A stretch of 64,000 bases of DNA from Arsenicicoccus sp. oral taxon 190. Its GTDB lineage: Bacteria > Actinomycetota > Actinomycetes > Actinomycetales > Dermatophilaceae. The notes beneath the pieces were generated by a model. It was not told the DNA's origin. It worked only from the letters and a program-made list of their open reading frames with translations, and searched no databases. The position numbers were made by a program, and so were the translations under genes. Numbering within the stretch: position 1 is the first letter of the stretch; each line of letters opens with the position of its first letter. The stretch spans positions 124,001 through 188,000 of the forward strand of contig NZ_CP012070.1 of NCBI RefSeq assembly GCF_001189535.1, given 5' to 3'. Shown piece after piece: positions 29,086 to 36,948 of the stretch.

Positions 29086-30039
29086 GTGAACGATCGTGAG
29101 GCGATGCTGCGGGCCGCCCAGCTGTACTACCTGCACGACCAGACGATGGACGCCATCGCCGGAGATCTCGGCGTCTCCCGGTCCACGGTGTCCCGGCTGC
29201 TGTCCCGGGCGAGGACGGACGGGATCGTGCAGATCACCGTGGCCGCACCCGACGACCCGAGCGACCAGATGGCCCGGGCTCTGCACGACGCCGTCGGCGT
29301 GACCGCCTACGTGGTGCCGGTCCACCCCGCGGCCAGCGACCCGCAGCGGCTCGACGCCGTGGCGCGGCGGGCGGCCGGGCTGATCGGTGAGTGGTTCGGC
29401 GACCACATGACCCTGGGGGTCGCGTGGGGCACCACCACCTCGGCCATCGCCGGCTACCTGGCGCCCCACACCCTGACGGGCAGCGTCGTCGTGCAGCTCA
29501 ACGGCGCCGCCAACGCCCGCACCTCGGGGGTGCGCTACATGACGCAGCTGCTCGACCGCTTCGCCACGGCGTACGGCGCGGACCTGTACTACTTCCCCGC
29601 GCCGGCGTTCTTCGACTTCGCCGCCACCCGGGAGGCGCTGTGGCAGGAGAGCGCCGTCCGCCGCATCCTCGAGCTGCGCCGGACCTGCGACATCGCGGTG
29701 TTCAGCGTCGGGGCGTTCCGCGGTCGGCTGCTGTCGCAGGTCTACTCGTCGGGCTACCTGCGCGCCGACGAGGTCGCGGAGCTCGCGGCCCAGCACGTGG
29801 TCGGTGACGTCGCCACCCACTTCCTGCGCCAGGACGGGACGTATGCCGACATCGCCCTCAACCGCCGCGCGTCCGGCCCCTCCCCCGCCGAGCTGCGCCG
29901 CGTGAACCGGCGGCTGTGCGTGGTCGCCGGTGACAACAAGATCCAGGGGACGTTGGGGGCGCTGCGCGCCGGCGTGGTGTCCGACCTGGTGATCGACGAG
30001 CGGACGGCCGGTGGGCTGATCGCGCTGCTGTCCTCGTGA
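29086..30039 (+). CDS. SorC/DeoR-type sugar-binding transcriptional regulator
   Basis: This 317 aa protein has an N-terminal helix-turn-helix (AQLYYLHDQTMDAIAGDLGVSRSTVSRLLSRARTDGIV) and a large sugar-phosphate-binding domain with the NagB/RpiA-like fold (LGVAWGTTTSAI, VVQLNGAAN, and a final VVAGDNKIQGTLGALRAGVVSDLVID). Members sense phosphorylated sugars or polyols. Sitting divergent to glpD-glpF-glpK, it most likely senses glycerol-3-phosphate or a related compound and controls the glp operon; this is inference from position. The start is GTG 29086 with GGAAAGGT upstream. Confidence 0.88.
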   Translation: MNDREAMLRAAQLYYLHDQTMDAIAGDLGVSRSTVSRLLSRARTDGIVQITVAAPDDPSDQMARALHDAVGVTAYVVPVHPAASDPQRLDAVARRAAGLIGEWFGDHMTLGVAWGTTTSAIAGYLAPHTLTGSVVVQLNGAANARTSGVRYMTQLLDRFATAYGADLYYFPAPAFFDFAATREALWQESAVRRILELRRTCDIAVFSVGAFRGRLLSQVYSSGYLRADEVAELAAQHVVGDVATHFLRQDGTYADIALNRRASGPSPAELRRVNRRLCVVAGDNKIQGTLGALRAGVVSDLVIDERTAGGLIALLSS

Positions 30040-30233
30040 GGACCTGGCGGGCGGGGCAGCCCCGACAGCCGCTGTCACCAGCTGCAAGTGCGCTGCCCGG
30101 CCGGTGCGCACCCTCCTCCCGCCAGGGACGACGCTGGGACAGAGCTGGGGGATCCAGGGCGGCAGGCGGAGGCGCCAGGGCAAGAAGAAAGCCCGCCTGG
30201 CCTGGCGTGTGCCGGGTCAGACGGGGTCCTGTC

Positions 30234-30309
30234 TGGTGGAGCTGAGGGGATTCGAACCCCTGGCCTTCTCATTGCGAACGAGACGCGCTACCAACTGCGC
30301 CACAGCCCC
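30234..30309 (-). tRNA. tRNA-Ala (anticodon CGC), CCA encoded
   Basis: The minus strand begins GGGGCTGTGGCGCAGTTGG. The anticodon arm TCTCG-TTCGCAA-TGAGA gives anticodon CGC, reading GCG. The T-arm is AGGGG-TTCGAAT-CCCCT. The acceptor pairs (GGGGCTG/CAGCTCC with one G-T) are complete, followed by A73 and encoded CCA. Confidence 0.96.
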
Positions 30310-30356
30310 TTGCGTCAGAGGACTCTACCACCGAGGTGGCCGGTCCTCCGAATCGG

Positions 30357-31259
30357 CTAGCCGCCGACCGCGCGGCGCAACGGCACTGGTGCGTCGAGGA
30401 ACTCGTCCTCGATCTCGATGGGCGCGAAGACCTCGTCGTCGGCGGGCAGCGGGGCGGGCGCGCTGCGCTGGACCGGGGCCTTGAGCGTGTAGGTCGGGAG
30501 CGGCACCGGGACCGGACGCCACTGCCCCGGCTCCAGGGGCTCGGGCTCGATGTGCACCGGCTCGGCCACGGGCTCGTCGAAGGCGCGGACGTCGAACGGC
30601 GCAGCGGTGGCGGTGGCGGTGGCGGGCGCCGCGGACTCGCGGGCGCCGCTGTCGGCGATGCCGTCCATCGGGCGGTCCACATCCACCGGCCGGTCGATGG
30701 GGCCCGCGACAGGGCTGGCGAGCGGCACCGGGCTCTCGAGGGTGGCAGGCGCAGCAGGGGCAGCCGAGCGGGTCCGCAGCTCGATCCGCGGGGAACGCCG
30801 CCGCGCGCTGTGCCGCAGCCCGGCCAGCGTCACCAGCACCAGGGCGGCCCCGACAGCCGGCGCCCAGACGGGCAGCACCCGCAGCACGGCCAGCACGACG
30901 AGCACGACGGTGGCGAGCACGCTGAGCAGCAGCGTCAGGCTGCGCACGACGCGAGCCGCGCGGCGCGGCCGGCGCGCACCCGCGCCCGACGCGACCGCCG
31001 TCGAGGACGTCGCGTGGCCGCGGCCGGGCCGGGCCACGCGGGTGGCGCCGGCGCGGGCACGCAGCGGGCTGGCGGCATACGACCGGACGGAGGTGACGAC
31101 CGGGGCGACGGAGGGGCGGTCGAGGACACGCATGGCCTCGGCGTAGCGCTCGATGGCGCGAGCGGTCTGCAGGTGCTCCCGACGACGCATCCACGACTGC
31201 GTCAGGTAGGCAGCCCACAGCCCGATGACGACGACGAAGACGAGGCTCGAGGGCTGCAC
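30357..31259 (-). CDS. Actinobacterial membrane protein, GLPR/SepX-like
   Basis: This 300 aa protein has an N-terminal helix followed by a basic patch (LVFVVVIGLWAAYLTQSWMRRREHLQTAR), a central helix pair (about 108-150), and a long Pro/Ala/Glu-rich C-terminal tail. The opening and the position next to rimJ and moeA match the conserved actinobacterial gene (mycobacterial Rv0996 region). To my knowledge this is related to GLPR of Corynebacterium and SepX of Streptomyces, membrane partners in septum or pole assembly. In Corynebacterium, GLPR binds the MoeA-like protein Glp. The division role here is inference from synteny and architecture. Confidence 0.65.
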   Translation of the reverse strand: MQPSSLVFVVVIGLWAAYLTQSWMRRREHLQTARAIERYAEAMRVLDRPSVAPVVTSVRSYAASPLRARAGATRVARPGRGHATSSTAVASGAGARRPRRAARVVRSLTLLLSVLATVVLVVLAVLRVLPVWAPAVGAALVLVTLAGLRHSARRRSPRIELRTRSAAPAAPATLESPVPLASPVAGPIDRPVDVDRPMDGIADSGARESAAPATATATAAPFDVRAFDEPVAEPVHIEPEPLEPGQWRPVPVPLPTYTLKAPVQRSAPAPLPADDEVFAPIEIEDEFLDAPVPLRRAVGG

Positions 31260-31295
31260 GTGACCGACGTTAGAGGTGTGACGGGTGAGGAACGC

Positions 31296-31934
31296 TCAAC
31301 CGCCGGGGTGTGTCGGCGGATTGACAGAGGCTGCATGAGCATGCAGTCGCGACTGCAGGGTCGCACCGCCCAGGTCCTCGGTGGTGATCGCGAAGGTGCG
31401 GTGGTCCCGCCAGGCCCCGTCGATGTGCAGGTAGCGCTCGCGCAGCCCCTCGTCACGGAAGCCGAGCTTGTGGGCCACGGCCAGCGACTTGTGGTTGTCG
31501 GGGCGGATGTTGATCTCGATGCGGTGCAGCGCGCGGTCGGTCAGCGCGTGGTCGCAGGCCAGCGCCAGCGCCAGCGGGGCGATGCCGCGCCCGGCGTGGG
31601 TCGGCGCGACCCAGTAGCCGGCCGACGCGCCCCACAGTGCCCCCTCGAAGACCTGCGACACGGTGACGGCCCCGCACAGCTGCCCCTCGACCTCGATGGC
31701 CCACGGCATCAGCCGCCCGGCGCGGGCCTCGCGCGTCTGGTGCCGCAGGTAGGCCGGGTAGGGGCGGGCGGTCTGCCCGGGGCGCGCGAGCGTCGGCTCC
31801 CAGGGCCGCAGCCACTCCCAGCTCGCCCGACGCAGCGCCAGCCACTCGCGCTGGTCGCGGCGCCGTAGCTCGCGCAGCAGCACGGGCGTGCCGTCGCGCA
31901 GGGCGCCGGTGAGGCGGATCGGCCAGGGCGCCAT
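31296..31934 (-). CDS. rimJ: GNAT acetyltransferase, RimJ/RimL type
   Basis: This 212 aa N-acetyltransferase of the Gcn5 fold begins PIRLTGALRDGTPVLLRELRRRD and has the acetyl-CoA loop VAPTHAGRGIAPLALALACDHAL. NKSLAVAHKLGFRDEGLRERYLHIDGAWRDH-type residues follow at about 150-182. RimJ/RimL enzymes acetylate N-termini of ribosomal proteins, but many paralogues act on other substrates. It is placed between moaB and the GLPR-like gene, the conserved actinobacterial order. The start codon shares one base with the moaB stop (TGATG). Confidence 0.88.
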   Translation of the reverse strand: MAPWPIRLTGALRDGTPVLLRELRRRDQREWLALRRASWEWLRPWEPTLARPGQTARPYPAYLRHQTREARAGRLMPWAIEVEGQLCGAVTVSQVFEGALWGASAGYWVAPTHAGRGIAPLALALACDHALTDRALHRIEINIRPDNHKSLAVAHKLGFRDEGLRERYLHIDGAWRDHRTFAITTEDLGGATLQSRLHAHAASVNPPTHPGG

Positions 31935-32509
31935 CAGTGGTCGCCGCCGCGGAGCTGGTCCAGGGCGTGCGGCACGATCGGGGCCAGCACCGCGAGCCCG
32001 TCCCGCACGCCGCCGGTCGAGCCGGGCAGGTTGACGACCAGCGTGCGACCGGCCAGCCCGGCGAGGCCGCGGGACAGCGCGGCGGTGGGGACGCCCTGGG
32101 CCGTCCCGGCCGCCCGGATCGCCTCGGCGATGCCGGGCACCTCGCGGTCGAGCACCGCGCGGGTCACCTCGGGCGTGGCGTCGGTCGGCGACAGCCCGGT
32201 GCCCCCGGTCGTGACGACGAGGTCGGCGCCCGCCGCGACCGCGGCCCGTATGGCGTCCCCCACCGCGTCACCATCCGGCACCACCACCGGGTCCGGGGTC
32301 ACCAGACACCAGGACCGCAGCGCGGCGACGATCATCGGGCCGGTGCGGTCGTCGTAGACGCCGGCTGCCGCGCGCGTGGACGCGGTGATGACGACGCCGT
32401 GACGCTGCGGAGTCTCTCCGGCGCCGTCGCCCCTGCCGTCTCCCCTGCCGTGGGCCACGCCCCCGGCAGCACCGTCGGCAACACCCTCGGGCGTCGGGAC
32501 GTCGCTCAC
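31934..32509 (-). CDS. moaB: Molybdenum cofactor protein MoaB/MogA family
   Basis: This 191 aa protein adenylylates molybdopterin before molybdenum insertion, or is its close homologue. The core motif TTGGTGLSPTDATPEVT and the later VVNLPGSTGGVRDGL are the MPT-binding elements. The first ~35 residues are a Gly/Asp-rich low-complexity extension not needed for the fold. It is coupled to moaC on one side (ATGA) and rimJ on the other (TGATG). Confidence 0.92.
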   Translation of the reverse strand: MSDVPTPEGVADGAAGGVAHGRGDGRGDGAGETPQRHGVVITASTRAAAGVYDDRTGPMIVAALRSWCLVTPDPVVVPDGDAVGDAIRAAVAAGADLVVTTGGTGLSPTDATPEVTRAVLDREVPGIAEAIRAAGTAQGVPTAALSRGLAGLAGRTLVVNLPGSTGGVRDGLAVLAPIVPHALDQLRGGDH

Positions 32510-33072
32510 TCGGACCAGTCCCCCGACCGGCCACCGGACTTCGCGGTGACGCGCACGTCGGTGATGCGGGCGTGCTTGTCGACGGCCTTGACCATGTCGA
32601 CGAGCGCGAGGGCAGCCACGCTCACCGCGGTGAGCGCCTCCATCTCGATGCCGGTGCGGTCGGCGGTGCGCACGGTGGCCGCGATGTCGACGCCGTCGTC
32701 GGCGACCTCGAGGTCGACCGCCACCGCGTGGACCGCGATCGGGTGCGCGAGCGGGATCAGCTCGGGGGTGCGCTTGACCGCCTGGATGCCGGCGATGCGG
32801 GCGACGGCCAGGGCGTCCCCCTTGGGCACAGTCCCGCCGCGCAGCGCCGCCACCGCGGGGGCCCCGAGCAGCACCCGACCGCGAGCGCTGGCCTCCCGGG
32901 CGGTGACCGCCTTGGCCGACACGTCGACCATGTGGGCGCTGCCGTCCTCGCGCACGTGGGTCAGGCGCCCGGCGCCGGCGCCCGGCGCAGCACCGGGGTC
33001 GTCGCCCCGCGGCGCCGCCACCAAGTCGTCGCCCCGCGGCGCCGCCGCGGTGTCGTCAGCGGGCGGGGTCAT
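32506..33072 (-). CDS. moaC: Cyclic pyranopterin monophosphate synthase
   Basis: MoaC converts 3',8-cyclo-GTP to cyclic pyranopterin monophosphate, the first stable intermediate of molybdenum cofactor synthesis. The 188 aa protein shows THVREDGSAHMVDVSAK, KGDALAVARIAGIQAVKRT, LIPLAHP and GIEMEALTAVSVAALALVDMVKA. An N-terminal stretch (1-33) has two near-identical AAPRGDD repeats and is probably disordered. It overlaps the moeA 3' end by 17 nt. MoaA and MoaE are not in the window. Confidence 0.94.
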   Translation of the reverse strand: MTPPADDTAAAPRGDDLVAAPRGDDPGAAPGAGAGRLTHVREDGSAHMVDVSAKAVTAREASARGRVLLGAPAVAALRGGTVPKGDALAVARIAGIQAVKRTPELIPLAHPIAVHAVAVDLEVADDGVDIAATVRTADRTGIEMEALTAVSVAALALVDMVKAVDKHARITDVRVTAKSGGRSGDWSE

Positions 33073-34339
33073 GGGTGACCTCCTCGGCGGGTCGGGGTCG
33101 GAGCAGCAGGCAGGTCAGGCGGGTGCCGGCCTGGACCTCGCCGACCTCGGCGGGCACGACCGCCAGGGCATCGGCGTGGGCGAGCGCGCCGAGCATGTGC
33201 GAGCCCTGGCCGCCGGCGAGACGGGCGTGCAGGCCGTCGGGGCGCTGGTCGAGGACGACGCGGGCCAGCTGGGTGCGGCCGACGGGGGTGCGCCACCCCT
33301 CGTCGGTCACGGCGACGACCCCGGCCAGCCCGGCGGCCTCCTGACCGGCCAGCAGCCGCAGCGCCGGGGCCACGAAGACCAGGTAGGACACCATCGAGGA
33401 GACCGGGTTGCCCGGCAGCGTGAAGACCGGGACGCGCCGGCCGTCGGGAGCCCCCAGCACCCCGAACCCCTGCGGCTTGCCCGGCTGCATCGCCACCCCG
33501 CGGAAGGTGACCTCCCCCGAGGCCGACAGCACGGCCTTGACGGTGTCGTAGGCGCCGGCCGAGACCCCGCCCGTCGTGATCACGGCGTCGTGCCCGGCGA
33601 CCACCTCGTCGAGCCGCCGGCGGAAGCCAGGCTCGTCGTCGGCGACCGCGCGCACCCGCTCGGCCGCGAACCCGTGCTCGCGCAGCGCCGCAACCAGCAT
33701 CGGGCCGTTGCTGTCCACGACGGTGCCGTGGCCCGCGGTGGCGCCCGGCTCCACGAGCTCGTCCCCGGTGGACAGGACGGCCACCCGCGGCGGCCGGACC
33801 ACGTCGACGCGCGGCCGGCCCAGGGAGACCAGCAGGGCCAGCACCCGGGCGTCGACGAGGGTGCCCCGGCCGAGCACCACCTGGCCCGCGCGGACGTCGT
33901 CGCCGGCCGGGCGCACGTGCGCCGCCGGCCGCGGCGCCACGCGGACGGCGACGGTGCTGGTGCCCCGGTCGGTGTCCTCGACGGGCACGATCGCGTCGGC
34001 GCCGTCCGGGACCGGCGCCCCGGTCATGATGCGCAGCGTGGTCCCGGGCTCGAGGGCGAGCCGGTCGGTGCGGCCCGCGGGGATGTCGCCGGCCACCGGC
34101 AGCAGCACCGGCTCGTCGGGCCGGGCGTGCTCGGTCTCGGCGCGGCGCACGGCGTAGCCGTCCATCGCCGAGCTCGCGAACGCCGGGACGTCGATGGCGC
34201 TGGTCACGGCCTGCGCCAGCACGCACCCGTGGGCATCGACGACGTCGACGGTCTCGACCCGGGGCGGCAGGGCGGCGCAGGCGTCGAGGATCTGGGCGAG
34301 GTGCTCCTCGACCGGCATCAGGTCGCTCGTCTGCGGCAT
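33056..34339 (-). CDS. moeA: MoeA/gephyrin-family molybdopterin molybdotransferase
   Basis: This 427 aa protein has all MoeA domains: AFASSAMDGYAV, the PAGDIPAG-type beta-barrel segment, VLSTGDEL, TTGGVSAGAYDTVKAVL, MQPGKPQGFGVLG, TLPGNPVSSMVSYLVFV, and a C-terminal beta domain. MoeA inserts molybdate into adenylylated molybdopterin. The neighbouring moaB and moaC support that role. The position near a GLPR-like membrane protein is also that of corynebacterial Glp, a MoeA-like protein acting in cell division, so a second role is possible. Confidence 0.93.
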   Translation of the reverse strand: MPQTSDLMPVEEHLAQILDACAALPPRVETVDVVDAHGCVLAQAVTSAIDVPAFASSAMDGYAVRRAETEHARPDEPVLLPVAGDIPAGRTDRLALEPGTTLRIMTGAPVPDGADAIVPVEDTDRGTSTVAVRVAPRPAAHVRPAGDDVRAGQVVLGRGTLVDARVLALLVSLGRPRVDVVRPPRVAVLSTGDELVEPGATAGHGTVVDSNGPMLVAALREHGFAAERVRAVADDEPGFRRRLDEVVAGHDAVITTGGVSAGAYDTVKAVLSASGEVTFRGVAMQPGKPQGFGVLGAPDGRRVPVFTLPGNPVSSMVSYLVFVAPALRLLAGQEAAGLAGVVAVTDEGWRTPVGRTQLARVVLDQRPDGLHARLAGGQGSHMLGALAHADALAVVPAEVGEVQAGTRLTCLLLRPRPAEEVTHDPAR

Positions 34340-34348
34340 GCCGCGAGA

Positions 34349-36247
34349 CTAGTGCAGACCTGTGACAGACCCCGCGGTGACCGTCCGGTCCCGGCCGCGG
34401 TCCTTGGCCGCGACCATGGCAGCGTCCGCCGCCGCCAGCAGCTCCGCGGCGGAGCCGGCGTCGTCCGGCCAGGTCGCCACCCCGATGCTGCAGGTGATCG
34501 GGATGCTCTGGTCGCCCACCTGCAAGGGCCGGGTGCGCAGGTCCGCCAGGATCCGCTGGGCCAGTGCCGCGGCGCCCTCGGCGCCCTGCTCGGGCACCAG
34601 CACGGCCAGCTCCTCCCCGCCGTAGCGCGCCACCAGGTCCACCGGGGAGACCAGCTCGCCCAGCCGGGCGGTCAGCGCGGTCAGCACGCCGTCGCCGACG
34701 GAGTGACCCCGCTGGTCGTTGATGCGCCGGAACCGGTCGATGTCCACCACCAGCAGCGACACCTGCCGCCCGAACTTCCGCGCCCGGACCACCTCCCGGC
34801 CGAGGGTGCTGGTGAGCATCCGCAGGTTGCCGGCCCCGGTCAGCGGGTCGATGACCGACTGACGCTGGGCGGCGCGGTGCAGCATCGCGTTGTCGATGGC
34901 CACGCCGGCGGGGCCGGCGACCAGGGCGAGCAGGTCCGCGGTCTCGTCGGCATACGGCTCGGCCGTGGCGGCCCGCTCGACGACCAGGACGCCCACGACG
35001 TCGTCGCCGCTGACCAGGGGCGCGGCGCAGAGGCGGCCGGCCAGCACGGCCGCGCCGTCGGGGGCCGCGTCGTCGGTGCGCACGACCCGCCGTTGGTCGA
35101 CGCAGCGCCCGACGAGCCCGGCGCCCACCGGCACCCGACCCGTCGCGGGGCGAGCGGTGCCGATGGGGTGCACGACACGGACCCGCACCGCGCTGCCCTC
35201 CCGCAGCCACACGGTGGCCGCGGCGGACCCGGTCGCGGTCTCCGCGAGCGCGCACAGCGCCGCCAGCAGGCCGTCCAGGTCGTGGGTGCGCTGCAGCGTG
35301 GCGGCGGTGCTGTGCAGGGTCGCGTCGAGCCTCTCCCGGCCGGCCGTCAGCTCCGTATGCCGCCGGTCCAGCTCGCCGGCCATCGCGTTGAACTCCCTGG
35401 CCAGATCACCGACCTCGTCGCCGCGGTCCTCGGGGAGCCGCACCGACAGGTCGCCTTCCGCGATCCGCCGCGCCCCGCGGCTGAGGGCCAGCAACGGGCC
35501 GGTGAGCTCCCGCGCGAGCCAGCGCACCAGCCCCGCCGCCAGCAGCAGGACCAGGGCGATCAGCAGCAGCGGCAGCCACGCCCGCACCCCACCCGTGGGG
35601 TCCGGCGCCGAGCCCTGCACCGCGCACGGACGCCCCTGGCCGGCCTCCACGGTCCGCACGATGCTGCCGGTGCCGGTGTCCCGGCTCGGGTGGACCTCCA
35701 CGCCGCCGCCGCAGAGCAGGACGGTCCGGACGTCGTCGACCGCGGCCTGCCGGGCGAGGGCGTCCAGCCGGCCCGGGGTGAGCGGCTCGACGACGAGGAC
35801 GGACAGCCGGCCCTGGGTGGTGGTGAGGTCGACGCGTTCGGCGAGCAGGGCGCCCGCCCGGTCCGTGACCGTCGAGCAGCGGGTCGTCGGGAGCTCACGC
35901 GGCGTCGGGCGGGGCGCCGCCGGCGAGGCCGCCAGCACGGTCCCGCCCCGCAGGATCACGGCGTAGCCGCGCTCCGCGCCGAGGCCGCCGCGCGTCTCCT
36001 CGGCCAGCACCGTCGCGGGGGGCCGACCGTTGGCGACCGCCAGCGCGATGACCTCCGCGCGGTCCCCGAGGGCCCAGCACTCGGTCCCGAGCGCCGTCGC
36101 AAGGGCCACGGTGGCGCGGTCGACGTCCCGGCGCTGACCGTCGACCAGGGCGCGCGGCAGCAGCACCCCCGCCACCAGGCCGGCCAGCAGCAGCACGGGC
36201 AGGACGACCGCGGCCAGGACGATGGCCAGCCGGGTCCTGATCGACAC
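34349..36247 (-). CDS. Membrane-bound diguanylate cyclase (HAMP-GAF-GGDEF)
   Basis: This 632 aa protein probably makes c-di-GMP from GTP. The order is: transmembrane helix (about 4-28), extracytoplasmic sensor region (about 30-240), second helix (LLLIALVLLLAAGLVRWLA), HAMP (LTGPLLALSRGARRIAEGDLSVRL), GAF-like domain with a divergent start, and GGDEF. The active loop is RYGGEELAVLVPEQG, a functional GG[DE]E[FL] form. The inhibitory-site RxxD five residues upstream is SPVD, so product inhibition is probably absent. I chose GTG 36247 because GAGGAGG lies just upstream. It takes the place where galU often sits in this cluster. Confidence 0.9.
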   Translation of the reverse strand: MSIRTRLAIVLAAVVLPVLLLAGLVAGVLLPRALVDGQRRDVDRATVALATALGTECWALGDRAEVIALAVANGRPPATVLAEETRGGLGAERGYAVILRGGTVLAASPAAPRPTPRELPTTRCSTVTDRAGALLAERVDLTTTQGRLSVLVVEPLTPGRLDALARQAAVDDVRTVLLCGGGVEVHPSRDTGTGSIVRTVEAGQGRPCAVQGSAPDPTGGVRAWLPLLLIALVLLLAAGLVRWLARELTGPLLALSRGARRIAEGDLSVRLPEDRGDEVGDLAREFNAMAGELDRRHTELTAGRERLDATLHSTAATLQRTHDLDGLLAALCALAETATGSAAATVWLREGSAVRVRVVHPIGTARPATGRVPVGAGLVGRCVDQRRVVRTDDAAPDGAAVLAGRLCAAPLVSGDDVVGVLVVERAATAEPYADETADLLALVAGPAGVAIDNAMLHRAAQRQSVIDPLTGAGNLRMLTSTLGREVVRARKFGRQVSLLVVDIDRFRRINDQRGHSVGDGVLTALTARLGELVSPVDLVARYGGEELAVLVPEQGAEGAAALAQRILADLRTRPLQVGDQSIPITCSIGVATWPDDAGSAAELLAAADAAMVAAKDRGRDRTVTAGSVTGLH

Positions 36248-36336
36248 GGGTCCTCCTCGGTGACGGGGTGCGGACATCGTGGCACGGTCCGCCCCCCTCG
36301 GTGGGCGGAGGCGCGGCCCCTGCGACAATCCCCACC

Positions 36337-36924
36337 ATGGACACGCCCCCCACCCCCACCACGGCCAAGAAGGCGTTGCGGTCCACCCTGTGGGCACGGC
36401 GCAAGGAGCAGCACGCCGCCCGGACCCGGGCCCAGCGCGACGCGGACGCCGCGGCGATCGCGGAGCACGGCATGCGGCTGGTCCGCGAGGTGGCGCCGGG
36501 TGGCGGGACGGTCACGTCATACGAGTCGTGGCCGGTCGAGCCCGGGACCCGCGCGCTCAACTCGGCGCTGGTCGCGGCCGGGTACCGGGTCGTGGTGCCC
36601 GTGACGCTGCCGGGCCTGGACCTGGACTGGCGGCCGCTCGACGCGACCGACGATGACGAGGCGGCCCGGCTTGGGCTGCACGGCATCGCCGAGGCCGACC
36701 TGGTGCTCGCTCCCGGCACGGCGGTCGACCGGTCGGGGATCCGGCTGGGTCAGGGCGGTGGGTGCTACGACCGCGCGCTGCCGCGCCGGCGGCCGGGCGT
36801 CCCGGTCGTGACGGTGCTGCACCCCGGCGAGCTCGTGGCCGAGCCCCTGCCGCGCGCCGAGCACGACCAGCCCGTGGACGCCGTCCTGACCGCCCAGGGC
36901 GTGACCTGGCTGCGGCACCGTTGA
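36337..36924 (+). CDS. 5-formyltetrahydrofolate cyclo-ligase
   Basis: This 195 aa enzyme converts 5-formyl-THF and ATP to 5,10-methenyl-THF, salvaging a storage folate. It has AKKALRSTLWARRKE at the N-terminus and the ATP-binding LVLAPGTAVDRSGIRLGQGGGCYDRAL. The ATG at 36337 precedes the family start, and the divergent cyclase GTG is 89 bp away. Its location next to moeA and fmdB matches mycobacterial Rv0992c. Confidence 0.93.
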   Translation: MDTPPTPTTAKKALRSTLWARRKEQHAARTRAQRDADAAAIAEHGMRLVREVAPGGGTVTSYESWPVEPGTRALNSALVAAGYRVVVPVTLPGLDLDWRPLDATDDDEAARLGLHGIAEADLVLAPGTAVDRSGIRLGQGGGCYDRALPRRRPGVPVVTVLHPGELVAEPLPRAEHDQPVDAVLTAQGVTWLRHR

Positions 36925-36948
36925 GCCGCGCCGCCCGGACCCGACAGC

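Noticed and set aside
31937..36604. Open plus-strand frame of about 1555 codons across the moa/moe genes and the cyclase
   Set aside because: It is antisense to six well-recognised genes, is rich in Arg/Gly/His/Pro, has no domain, and reflects the lack of stop codons in high-GC DNA.
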